Shown here: one piece after another, positions 35,582 through 42,910 of the stretch | Layout of the letters: the number at the start of each line of letters is the position of its first letter | How positions within the stretch are numbered: position 1 is the first letter of the stretch | Source of the DNA: Mucilaginibacter pallidiroseus | GTDB lineage: Bacteria > Bacteroidota > Bacteroidia > Sphingobacteriales > Sphingobacteriaceae | NCBI RefSeq assembly: GCF_007846085.1 | Contig: NZ_VOEJ01000008.1 | Span: forward strand, 1-64,000 | DNA: 64,000 bases | Direction of reading: 5' to 3' | Notes under the pieces: generated by a model | Databases searched by the model: none | Told to the model about the DNA's origin: nothing | What the model saw: only the letters and a program-made list of their open reading frames with translations | Made by a program: the position numbers and the translations under genes

Positions 35582-36486
35582 AGTAGAGTTAAGTTTGAGT
35601 ATTTAATGATGAGTCGTCCGTCGGGATAGTCTGGGAGGTCTAATGATATGGCTGTTTGAATGGGCAATCGGCCAGATCTGTCTAAGATTCTTTTGATACC
35701 TATGTCCGGCCTGTCCTGATAATTGCCATCATCATCAGTAAATTGAACTATGAATTCGCCGTTACCGTAATTTTCAAAGAACGCTGTTTGCCAGTTATCG
35801 ACGATAATAGGGTTAGATCCACCGGAAAGAAACTTAAACGCATAGGGCTCCACCGGCTGGAAAAACATATTTACCGGTGTTCCCCAATCGCCCCATACTT
35901 TTGGACCAAAGAAATGGTAAGTGGCTGTATTTATGTAAAAATCCCCTTCCGTTCCAAGTGCGTTAGAGGGATTTGTATCACCACTTAAAATCGTTCGTCC
36001 GTCTTGGCCGCGCAATCCTGTTTCGCCTGCTAACCCTCTGGGGCCCGGCGGGCCGCTTTGCATCGAGAATGCTTGCTGCCAATTCAAATCGCGTTTCTGG
36101 TAGAATATGCCACTAAGGGTATCAATGTAGCTGTCATTGTTTTTACCCAGCGCTATTGCCGGGTTTCCTGCGCCGTAAAGCAGTGTTCCATCAGCCCCGT
36201 TTGCCTCCGGGAGAGTGTACACAACTGTCCAGATACCTGATTTTTTTTGAGCAAACTGGCCTGTGCTTGTTTTCAGGAAAACATCTCCGTTTTTACCTGT
36301 GTTATTTTGCGGTAATACTGCACCGAAGGTGATTGATGCGCCGGATGTTATGTTTGAGGTGAGGTATTGCAATAGCAAACTTATCGAGAACTGATAATCT
36401 ACGCCATTGTTAACCAGCACAGAAATATCATTAGCACCTATACCAGGGGTCACAGGCAGTTCGCTTATTTTTTTGTCTACTGCCAT
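35578..36486 (-). CDS. Tail fibre or fibre-attachment protein with collagen-like segment
   Basis: 302 residues. The N-terminus MAVDKKISELPVTPGIGANDISVLV is typical of phage fibre base domains. Three copies of a GDxYIxTxTGxFYxKxxxxW motif occur near 66-90, 115-138 and 180-203. Between copies two and three is a short collagen-like Gly-X-Y run at about 145-163 (GPPGPRGLAGETGLRGQDG). It overlaps the long fibre gene by four bases. Probably links the long fibre to the baseplate. Confidence 0.8.
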   Translation of the reverse strand: MAVDKKISELPVTPGIGANDISVLVNNGVDYQFSISLLLQYLTSNITSGASITFGAVLPQNNTGKNGDVFLKTSTGQFAQKKSGIWTVVYTLPEANGADGTLLYGAGNPAIALGKNNDSYIDTLSGIFYQKRDLNWQQAFSMQSGPPGPRGLAGETGLRGQDGRTILSGDTNPSNALGTEGDFYINTATYHFFGPKVWGDWGTPVNMFFQPVEPYAFKFLSGGSNPIIVDNWQTAFFENYGNGEFIVQFTDDDGNYQDRPDIGIKRILDRSGRLPIQTAISLDLPDYPDGRLIIKYSNLTLL

Positions 36487-36487
36487 G

Positions 36488-37108
36488 TTAGTTTAAAAAG
36501 TCGGTTATAAGTATGGGTATTTCATAGCTGTCTATGTTCAAATTGAAATCAGTGTGATCTACACTTCGGATGCGTGGGCCTGCTTGCCTGCTGCTTTTAT
36601 TTTTATGATTATAATGCCAGGCATCAAAGTTTTCGTGGTGGTCTATAAGGAAGCGCTCTGTCTCATTGGCATAAGCGTTAGCTGTGCTACGCTGCTGTTG
36701 TACAAGTTTTACCACATCCTTTGGCGCTACGGCATCTGCATTTTCATGGCGTTTTATAACAGGGCCGGTAGGGGTATAGTGCACAGCATCAGCTTCAATA
36801 AACCTTGCAAACGTGAAGTATGCCATTACCGGCAATAAGCCCTGATATAAAACAATGTTTCCATGATCGTCGAGGTACTCGCAGCCATTTAGTAAATCTT
36901 TAAGATGCTGCGGCGCATCGTCGCTTAGTGTGCCATCGGCTGCAAGCACTTTTACTAATTGGTAATATAATATGTACCCCAAAAATGGCTTTAGGTCAAG
37001 TTCCTGGGCTTTATTTATAAAAACTTTGATACGCTCAGGCTTTATATTGGATGCAACGTCTTCGTAACGTTGCAACATGGCTGGTGTAATAATTAGTTTT
37101 GTTTCCAT
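36488..37108 (-). CDS. Phage head-tail connector-like protein (DUF6712-like)
   Basis: 206 residues, mainly helical (MLQRYEDVASNIKPERIKVFINKAQELDLKPFLG; LLPVMAYFTFARFIEADAVHYTPTG). Proteins of this build accompany portal genes in Bacteroidota phages and are thought to be head-tail adaptors. It lies 57 bases after the portal gene and one base from the fibre-base gene. Confidence 0.6.
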   Translation of the reverse strand: METKLIITPAMLQRYEDVASNIKPERIKVFINKAQELDLKPFLGYILYYQLVKVLAADGTLSDDAPQHLKDLLNGCEYLDDHGNIVLYQGLLPVMAYFTFARFIEADAVHYTPTGPVIKRHENADAVAPKDVVKLVQQQRSTANAYANETERFLIDHHENFDAWHYNHKNKSSRQAGPRIRSVDHTDFNLNIDSYEIPILITDFLN

Positions 37109-37165
37109 TGTGTTGATAATTTGTGATTAATGGAAGTAGTGTGAGTGATAAAATGGGTGGCATGG

Positions 37166-38452
37166 TTAGTTATCCAAACCTTCCCCAACCATAGCTTCTG
37201 CTTCTGTTTGTTTAAAGCCATATGCATGAACAAGCGTGGCAATTTTGTTATGCGATGGAATAGCTGATAACAACAACTCGTTTATCGCTGCTCCCGCTTT
37301 TAAGGCAAGCGCATCATCTGCTACGTTAGCAGGAACTGGTACTATGTTCCAGTTTCCGGATGGATTTAGATTTGTGTAAAAGTGACCGAATACTTCTGCC
37401 ATGGTCTCACTTAATTCAATCCTGTCCGCAGCGGTGTTATCATTGAATTCTCTTATTGCTTCTTTTTTTTCGCTGCCGTTACTAAGGCCCGAAGCTTTTT
37501 CCGAGTTGATAAGTTCTTTAGGCACTGAAAAGCCTTTTATAATCCGGGCTTCTACAGATCGCTCTGTGCTCTCAAAAAGCTTGTCGTTATTTTGGATTGC
37601 ATAAGGTTGGAATTCGGGCTTGGCACTTTCATCTTCATATTCTATGACAATAATCTTCTGCGCACTTTTAGCTCCCTGGAAACTCCCAAGATCCTTTTCC
37701 AACTGCGAGGGTGCATTTCTGTAGCCTCTGTCCGAACTGTTATCAGCCTCTTCGCGACGTGACTGCATAAACAACATGGTAGATGGTAAAAAACCTGTGG
37801 TTACTTCGCGGTTGTTAAAAATTTTAATGCCGGCCTCGGTTTCAAAGTCTTCCCAAACAGAATCAGCCTCAATTAATGGATAATCATCCACTTCGGGGTT
37901 AAAATAGTATAGCTGTCCTTTGTATTTATCCCATCCGCCTGCGGCAAACACCTGCTTCTTAATCGTTTCTTCACCCGGGTCATACTTGTCAAGAAATGTA
38001 ATCTTGCTGCGCATGATGTTTTTCCAGGATCGTCGGCCCCAATCGTTGTAGATGCCAAATTTTTCGGCTGTTTTGGCGTCGTCTGTATCACCCATGCGGA
38101 TATCTTCGAACTTCACATAGTTTACAGATGAGATTTTAAAGTTGGCGTTGTAGTTAATGTGCAAGCCAAAACCTCTAAAAAGTGCTTTATCGGTAGCAAT
38201 TGCCTTTAATAGTTTTGCCAATGTAAGCCCGCAACTATTTACAAGTTGCTTACCCAGGTCGGGCTGCTCAAAGCCAATGCCCGCTATAAACTTCGCCCGC
38301 TTGTTCCAACAATCTTTTGCCGTTGGCGATTGGCCTACCAGTTCAAGCATGCGTTGTGGGTAGGCGTTGTCCAAATCATAATTAAGTATTCCGAATGTTT
38401 GATTAGGCCTTACTAAAATGCGTCGCTGAATTTGTGGTAAATAGGTTTTCAT
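37166..38452 (-). CDS. Phage portal protein
   Basis: 428 residues. The N-terminal wing has SPTAKDCWNKRAKFIAG and a stem region KAIATDKALFRGFGLHINYNANFKISSVNYVKFEDIRMG, typical of portals of Bacteroidota siphophages. The central KGFSVPKELI and ASGLSNGSEKKEAIREF region and the C-terminal helices complete it. It forms the DNA entry ring of the head. Its position after the capsid and tail tube-like genes is unusual, because portals normally follow the large terminase directly. Confidence 0.8.
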   Translation of the reverse strand: MKTYLPQIQRRILVRPNQTFGILNYDLDNAYPQRMLELVGQSPTAKDCWNKRAKFIAGIGFEQPDLGKQLVNSCGLTLAKLLKAIATDKALFRGFGLHINYNANFKISSVNYVKFEDIRMGDTDDAKTAEKFGIYNDWGRRSWKNIMRSKITFLDKYDPGEETIKKQVFAAGGWDKYKGQLYYFNPEVDDYPLIEADSVWEDFETEAGIKIFNNREVTTGFLPSTMLFMQSRREEADNSSDRGYRNAPSQLEKDLGSFQGAKSAQKIIVIEYEDESAKPEFQPYAIQNNDKLFESTERSVEARIIKGFSVPKELINSEKASGLSNGSEKKEAIREFNDNTAADRIELSETMAEVFGHFYTNLNPSGNWNIVPVPANVADDALALKAGAAINELLLSAIPSHNKIATLVHAYGFKQTEAEAMVGEGLDN

Positions 38453-38709
38453 ATTTCCGCCTTACCTCCAGGAAGGCTGCTTTTGGCTACTAATTTTGTT
38501 ATGCGGTTCCTTCTTTTTTTTGTTGCTGATTGCGAGCTGTTCTGCTCTGTAGTCAGCGATGGAAACATAACAAACAGATTTGCGATGTGCGGGTACCGTT
38601 TCAAGTACCATGATGCTTCTTCATCGCTTAGGCTCCCGTTACAATGTTTTGCGGCAGAGCCGGGTATAAACTGGTGCAGGCCGGGTTTTAAAATGTATTT
38701 ATTGGTCAT
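38449..38709 (-). CDS. Small phage protein upstream of the portal
   Basis: 86 residues, basic, without membrane segment (MTNKYILKPGLHQFIPGSAAKH...YLKRYPHIANLFVMFP). Its stop overlaps the portal start by four bases, so the two are translationally coupled. The N-terminal KYILKPGLHQF pattern is common in small Bacteroidota phage proteins of unknown role. Confidence 0.65.
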   Translation of the reverse strand: MTNKYILKPGLHQFIPGSAAKHCNGSLSDEEASWYLKRYPHIANLFVMFPSLTTEQNSSQSATKKRRNRITKLVAKSSLPGGKAEI

Positions 38710-38725
38710 GGATTTTTTGAGTTAT

Positions 38726-38786
38726 CCATGGTTTATAGACCATACCCCATAGGATTATTGTTTGTAAACCATGGACTATGGTCTAT
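38726..38786. repeat. Intergenic palindrome cluster of CCATGGTTTA/ATAGACCATA words
   Basis: CCATGGTTTA (38726-38735) and ATAGACCATA (38735-38744) recur as reverse complements at 38765-38774 and 38777-38786. Each half can fold on ACCAT/ATGGT. It fills the gap between the tail tube-like and 86-residue genes. Related words recur at 49807-49848. Confidence 0.5.
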
Positions 38787-38800
38787 TAACTGTGGTAAGA

Positions 38801-39385
38801 TTAGGCTACTAAGTCTTCAATGGCAGCAAGTGTACTTGCGTAGCTGGCTGTGCCGTTTGCCGGGGCTATAGATACGGCACGCGGCGGGTAAGGTTCCCTT
38901 AACTTATCGGGGTTGGTAAGTTTTATTTTGTAGCCACCCTCAAGTGCCTCGTCGGCTGCATTGCGTTCGGCTTCTGTTACGATAAGGCCGTTAACGACGC
39001 CGAATAGTTCAATTGCCGAATCGCCATCTTTGTAATTATTTACAGCTATAGCGCAAACACGGCCATAGCCCATTGCCATAAGTTGAGCTTTCACATCTAC
39101 AGATAGGCCTGCAATGTTAAAGTCTATCTCTTCTGTATATCTTGGGCCAACCTGTGTTTTGGCCAGTTTGCTTACAGTGTTGAAACTGTTGTTTGTGCCT
39201 TCAAATTTGTAAACCTTAGCAGTTGCCACAGATGTTAAGCCGGTTACGATAAGCGGATTTGTGCTGTCGAAAGTCAGCATAATATCATCCTGATTAAATA
39301 TGTAAACCACATCCTCGATACCCGACGTAACAGGTGTAGCTGCGCCCAGGCTAAAGCCGGCATTTATTTTATTGTATATTGACAT
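38801..39385 (-). CDS. Probable phage tail tube protein
   Basis: 194 residues, beta-rich, without Cys-rich or enzymatic motifs (MSIYNKINAGFSLGAATPVTSGIEDVVYIFNQDDI; KFEGTNNSFNTVSKLAKTQVGPRYTEEIDFNI). The layout resembles tail-tube proteins of Bacteroidota siphophages. It follows the capsid gene by 92 bases. The call rests on size, composition and place; it could also be another head-tail protein. Confidence 0.5.
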   Translation of the reverse strand: MSIYNKINAGFSLGAATPVTSGIEDVVYIFNQDDIMLTFDSTNPLIVTGLTSVATAKVYKFEGTNNSFNTVSKLAKTQVGPRYTEEIDFNIAGLSVDVKAQLMAMGYGRVCAIAVNNYKDGDSAIELFGVVNGLIVTEAERNAADEALEGGYKIKLTNPDKLREPYPPRAVSIAPANGTASYASTLAAIEDLVA

Positions 39386-39477
39386 TATAGGAGTTATTGG
39401 AGAGTTGTTATTAGGCAGAGCATTTAATTAATAGCTTTTCAAAGTGAATTATGTTTAAGCTATTAATGTACTTTCCC

Positions 39478-40683
39478 TTAAGCAGATAGGTAAAACAGCT
39501 CGTTTGCAAATTTGAAATTCACCGCTGCTTTCATGCGTGCTTTCATGCGCACTACGTTATCATTTGTGTAAGGCTTCATGTAAACGGTTGATAGTTCGGA
39601 AGCGTCGCCAAGTAGATCCACGCCCAGGAAAAGGTTTGATGCGCGGGCACCCAAAATGGTGTTTGCCTGCCAATGGTTCATAAGTTGCAGCGGCACGCCT
39701 AAATAATCCATTTTCTTAGGGTCCGTAAAGGCGTTCAACACATTCACGGCTTTGTCTGCCTGGGCCTGTGCATAAGCATAACCGACGTGCAATGGTATCT
39801 GAAGGTTAAAGTCTTCCTGGCTGCGGTCGGCAGGGTCAAGCTGCGCGTAGATGCCTGTAAGTACATCCAGTACGTTGCTGGCGTTAATATAGCTTACCAT
39901 TGCAGCAGTTGCGGAACCGGTAAAGGTTGCAGCCTTGCGTGTGTTTACTTCATTATAATTGCGTATCAGCCTGAAAGTAGTTGCGCTTTCTACACGGATA
40001 AAGTACGATTGGCCCTGTACATCAATACCCGCGCCGTTTGTTGTGTCTTTAATCGACCCAGTAACCGCGGTAATGCTTACCACATCGCCATCTTTTAGTG
40101 TAATTGTGCTGCCTACGGTAACTAAACCCGCTGCACTGATTGCGGTAGCAGCCATCGAGGTATTTGATTTGCTTAAGCCTACTTTGTATACGCCGTTTGC
40201 TGAGGCTATGCTTGGCAACAAGCCTGTAAAAGGCGCTGTGAACGCGGCCTCTTTTGTTGCCCCTTTGCCCAGCCAGTATAAGCGTTCGTTGGCTATCTGG
40301 ATTTTGGTAAGATAGCGCTGCACCATAAAATCGCTCAGGTCAACCACTCCTTCATAGTCCTGAAAAGCACCGGGTTTTAATTGTTGCGACTCCCATGATT
40401 GTACCAGCTTGTCCCACTGTTCCTGCTTCATAAATTCGTATACCACGGGGTCAAGGTAGCTTTCGCGCTGTGCCGCAGTTGTGCCCTGGTCGGCAAATAT
40501 GCCCGATGGGTCTTGCAATACCACGTCATCATCAACATCAAGTATAACCTTGCGCGATTTTACGTCGTTAATAACTGTGAGCAAGCCACGCTTTACCGAG
40601 TCGGCCTCGAGCAGCGTGCTGGCCATAAATCCTGCCAGCGCTTCGCCGGCATAAGTGTTGTTTGTAAATGTAAATTGAGCCAT
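39478..40683 (-). CDS. Probable major capsid protein
   Basis: 401 residues directly after the protease gene, as expected for an HK97-fold capsid. The N-terminal helical part (AGFMASTLLEADSVKRGLLTVIND) and the C-terminal part (LGVPLQLMNHWQANTILGARASNLFLGVDLL) frame an inserted beta-rich domain at about 180-265 (GSTITLKDGDVVSITAVTGSI...ATTFRLIRNYNE) that looks Ig-like and may decorate the surface. There is no separate small scaffold gene; the protease C-terminus may serve. Confidence 0.75.
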   Translation of the reverse strand: MAQFTFTNNTYAGEALAGFMASTLLEADSVKRGLLTVINDVKSRKVILDVDDDVVLQDPSGIFADQGTTAAQRESYLDPVVYEFMKQEQWDKLVQSWESQQLKPGAFQDYEGVVDLSDFMVQRYLTKIQIANERLYWLGKGATKEAAFTAPFTGLLPSIASANGVYKVGLSKSNTSMAATAISAAGLVTVGSTITLKDGDVVSITAVTGSIKDTTNGAGIDVQGQSYFIRVESATTFRLIRNYNEVNTRKAATFTGSATAAMVSYINASNVLDVLTGIYAQLDPADRSQEDFNLQIPLHVGYAYAQAQADKAVNVLNAFTDPKKMDYLGVPLQLMNHWQANTILGARASNLFLGVDLLGDASELSTVYMKPYTNDNVVRMKARMKAAVNFKFANELFYLSA

Positions 40684-40690
40684 AATTTTT

Positions 40691-40718
40691 AGCTCCCCAA
40701 CCCCCTAAAGGGAGAGCT
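40691..40718. repeat. Hairpin in the capsid gene leader
   Basis: AGCTCCCC (40691-40698) and GGGAGAGCT (40710-40718) form an imperfect stem eight bases upstream of the capsid ATG on the minus strand. The purine-rich part lies where a ribosome site would be, so the structure could affect capsid translation. The sequence also resembles a dispersed intergenic repeat. Confidence 0.4.
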
Positions 40719-40788
40719 TTTGGTTAATGAGGTTTATTTATAGGGATTGTAATGTGATGAGCCGGTAGATTTGAGTGCGTAAACAGCT

Positions 40789-41970
40789 TTATTTACCTAC
40801 TGCTTTTTTTACAGCTTGCTTAGCAAGTGCGCTTTGTGGAGCAAAAAAGGGTTGTGCCTCTGTTTTGGCTTTGTTGCTGCGTTTTGAACCTTCGGGAGTG
40901 AAGCTGCTTTTGATTTCGTTTTTTACTTCCTCGCGGGTTTTGTTAAGATGCTGGTTTGCCTCTTCAAGTGCAGCTCTGGCCTCGGCCAGTAAGGTGTTTT
41001 GGGCATTTAAGCGCGCTTTAATTTCCAGGAAGCGGTTTTGCACTTCGGCAGGCTTGGCGCCTTTTGAAAATTTGCCGGCTCCAATAACTTCATCGTCTTC
41101 ATCGGTAGTTGCTTTAATGCCCGATAATGATTCGATTTTACCATCTTTAACATCCAATTGCTGCCCGTCGGCAGTGGTGTAGCTGTCGGTTACGGCTGGT
41201 TTTGTTAAATCCTCGTCCTGGTAAACTTCGGCACCTTCGCAAATTTCACCGCTGTGGTGCAGCGTTCCTTTGTCAGTAACGGTTTGCTTGTTAATTACGC
41301 GTTTAAAAAAGTTCATGATCTTGTCCAGCACCGATGTGGTCCTTTCAATGAGGTCATTGTTTTCCATGTTCATATTGCTTTTTGTTATTAAGATTTTATT
41401 GATGCAGCGCTGGTAAACAGCCGGTGCCGTTTCTGTATACTTTTTAATAAGGGCGCTATTTATAACAGTTTGTGTGTAATCTTCCACGGCATCGACAAAG
41501 CCAAGACTCAAGGCCTGGTCGGCTGTCATCCAGGTTACGGCGTTGATGAGGCTGTTTACGGTTGCTTCGTCAAGGCCCGACTTGTCCATATAGATCTGTG
41601 CCAGGCGTGATTGTACTACGTTCAGCATCTGCACATCCTTTAATAATTCATCAGCGTTGCCGCCGCTACCTACCATGGGTTTATGAATCATGAACAATGC
41701 ATATTTGCTCATGACTATGCTGCTGCCCGCCATTGCTACTACCGACGCTGCCGATGCCGCCAAAGCGTCAACATAGGTGGTTACCTTGCCGGGATACTTT
41801 TTCAACAGATCGTAAATGGCGATGGCATCAAATGCCGACCCACCTACCGAACTGATATGTACCTCGACATCGGCACCGGCAGCTGTATCTAACTGGGTTT
41901 TGATGTATGCAGACGACAGGCTGCCCGAGCCTATGCAATCTGTTTCGTTATCATATAAGTATATTTTCAT
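40789..41970 (-). CDS. ClpP-type head maturation protease with scaffold-like C-terminus
   Basis: 393 residues. Residues 1-180 form a ClpP/S14 protease with catalytic Ser in ALAASAASVVAMAG and His in ALFMIHKP, plus the GGSAFDAIAIYDLL region. Residues 200-393 are a separate acidic linker and coiled coil (EIKARLNAQNTLLAEARAALEEANQHLNKTREEVKNEI). This is the fused protease-scaffold plan of many siphophages. Internal Met codons at about 199-201 (MNMENN) mark where the second part begins and could allow a separate scaffold product. The capsid gene follows. Confidence 0.85.
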   Translation of the reverse strand: MKIYLYDNETDCIGSGSLSSAYIKTQLDTAAGADVEVHISSVGGSAFDAIAIYDLLKKYPGKVTTYVDALAASAASVVAMAGSSIVMSKYALFMIHKPMVGSGGNADELLKDVQMLNVVQSRLAQIYMDKSGLDEATVNSLINAVTWMTADQALSLGFVDAVEDYTQTVINSALIKKYTETAPAVYQRCINKILITKSNMNMENNDLIERTTSVLDKIMNFFKRVINKQTVTDKGTLHHSGEICEGAEVYQDEDLTKPAVTDSYTTADGQQLDVKDGKIESLSGIKATTDEDDEVIGAGKFSKGAKPAEVQNRFLEIKARLNAQNTLLAEARAALEEANQHLNKTREEVKNEIKSSFTPEGSKRSNKAKTEAQPFFAPQSALAKQAVKKAVGK

Positions 41971-41978
41971 TGTTTGGG

Positions 41979-42096
41979 ATTACAGTATTTGGATTACACT
42001 GATTGTTGATGTAATTACACCGATTTCTTTAATGTGAATTACAGTATTTGGATTACACTGATTTTGGTGTAATTACACCGATTGTTTTAATGCCCT
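41979..42096. repeat. Tandem 59-base repeat, two copies
   Basis: ATTACAGTATTTGGATTACACTGATT occurs at 41979-42004 and 42038-42063, followed each time by a TGTAATTACACCGAT core (42010-42024, 42068-42082). The second core lies inside a perfect 14-base palindrome GGTGTAATTACACC at 42066-42079. It is part of a 668-base noncoding stretch (41971-42638) upstream of the protease gene. Confidence 0.8.
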
Positions 42097-42156
42097 GACT
42101 TTTATATGACTGCCGTCCCTAAGCCGCATTATGATTTTTTAGGTTGATTGTTTTGA

Positions 42157-42170
42157 ATGCCGTTTGGCAT
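42157..42170. repeat. Short hairpin ATGCC-GTTT-GGCAT
   Basis: Perfect five-base arms, and flanks TTTTGA/TCAAAA extend the symmetry. The same ATGC...TGGCATAAT word stands upstream of two other cassette genes, at 42881 and 45215. Confidence 0.55.
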
Positions 42171-42201
42171 AATTCAAAAGTCGTAATAATTGTTTTGGCA
42201 G

Positions 42202-42552
42202 GTGGTGACGTTGGTTTGTCAGTTCGTCCGAACTCGAATTAAAAGAATATAACTAACTGGGAGCGTTAGATCTTGACAATGGCATCGGCCAGGTTAAGAC
42301 AGATTTAAGATTGGGATTATCTCCAACCGAACAATACAAATATCGGCATAATTACTTAGCTGAGTGGTGGCGTTGGTTTGTCAGTACCTTCTGAACTTGA
42401 ATGATAAGAATTTTATGAATTGAAAGAATGCCATTGGTTGGATGCACTGAGCAATGCCTAATAGCTATGATTAAATTCGGACTCCAAATTCAACCGAACA
42501 ATACAAATATCGGTGTAATTACATAACTGAGTGGTGGCGTTGGTTTGTCAGT
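42202..42552. repeat. Three degenerate repeats with a period of about 165 bases
   Basis: The 22-base word GTGGTGGCGTTGGTTTGTCA(GT) occurs at 42202-42223 (one change), 42364-42385 and 42531-42552. Copies two and three extend leftwards to 62-base matches (42324-42385 and 42491-42552) containing ATCGGYRTAATTAC, which is also the core of the neighbouring 59-base repeats in reverse. I see no gene in 41971-42638. It may be a regulatory, replication or packaging site. Confidence 0.8.
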
Positions 42553-42638
42553 GATCTCTGAATCAGAATTAACATAGTTTTAGAAAGTGATGGATAATCC
42601 AATTAATTCATAATATTCCTATAATTCAAGTTCCGAAC

Positions 42639-42869
42639 CTATGCAGTAAAGCAATTTAGCGCCCGCCATATAGTTCGTTCGTCTTTTTCAAATTTTACTT
42701 CAGCTTCCAGCACCGCCTGGTTTTTTGTAATGCTGCGGGTTTGTACCTGGGCATGTACCCATAGGTAGATCTCGCGGTAGATAAATACCTTCGACGTTAT
42801 AAAACCGGATTTGTATAAAGTTGATAACGTACCATTATCAAACAATTGGTTTGCAAGGCTAATATTCAT
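42639..42869 (-). CDS. Small phage protein with helix-turn-helix-like end
   Basis: 76 residues, between the tape measure and the repeat region. The C-terminal half SITKNQAVLEAEVKFEKDERTIWRAL resembles a helix-turn-helix, so DNA binding to the adjacent repeats is conceivable. The family is not recognised. A conserved hairpin word stands 11 bases upstream of the start. Confidence 0.6.
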   Translation of the reverse strand: MNISLANQLFDNGTLSTLYKSGFITSKVFIYREIYLWVHAQVQTRSITKNQAVLEAEVKFEKDERTIWRALNCFTA

Positions 42870-42880
42870 GTTGTGTTTGT

Positions 42881-42894
42881 ATGCTGTATGGCAT
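42881..42894. repeat. Hairpin word ATGC-TGTATG-GCAT
   Basis: Second copy of the ATGC...TGGCATAAT motif, 12 bases upstream of the 76-residue gene on the minus strand, in the gap after the tape measure stop. Confidence 0.5.
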
Positions 42895-42910
42895 AATTTA
42901 TTAATTCTTT

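Noticed and set aside
42202..42552. CRISPR-like or gene remnant reading of the 165-base repeats
   Set aside because: Only three degenerate copies with long spacers, and no open frame or cas gene.
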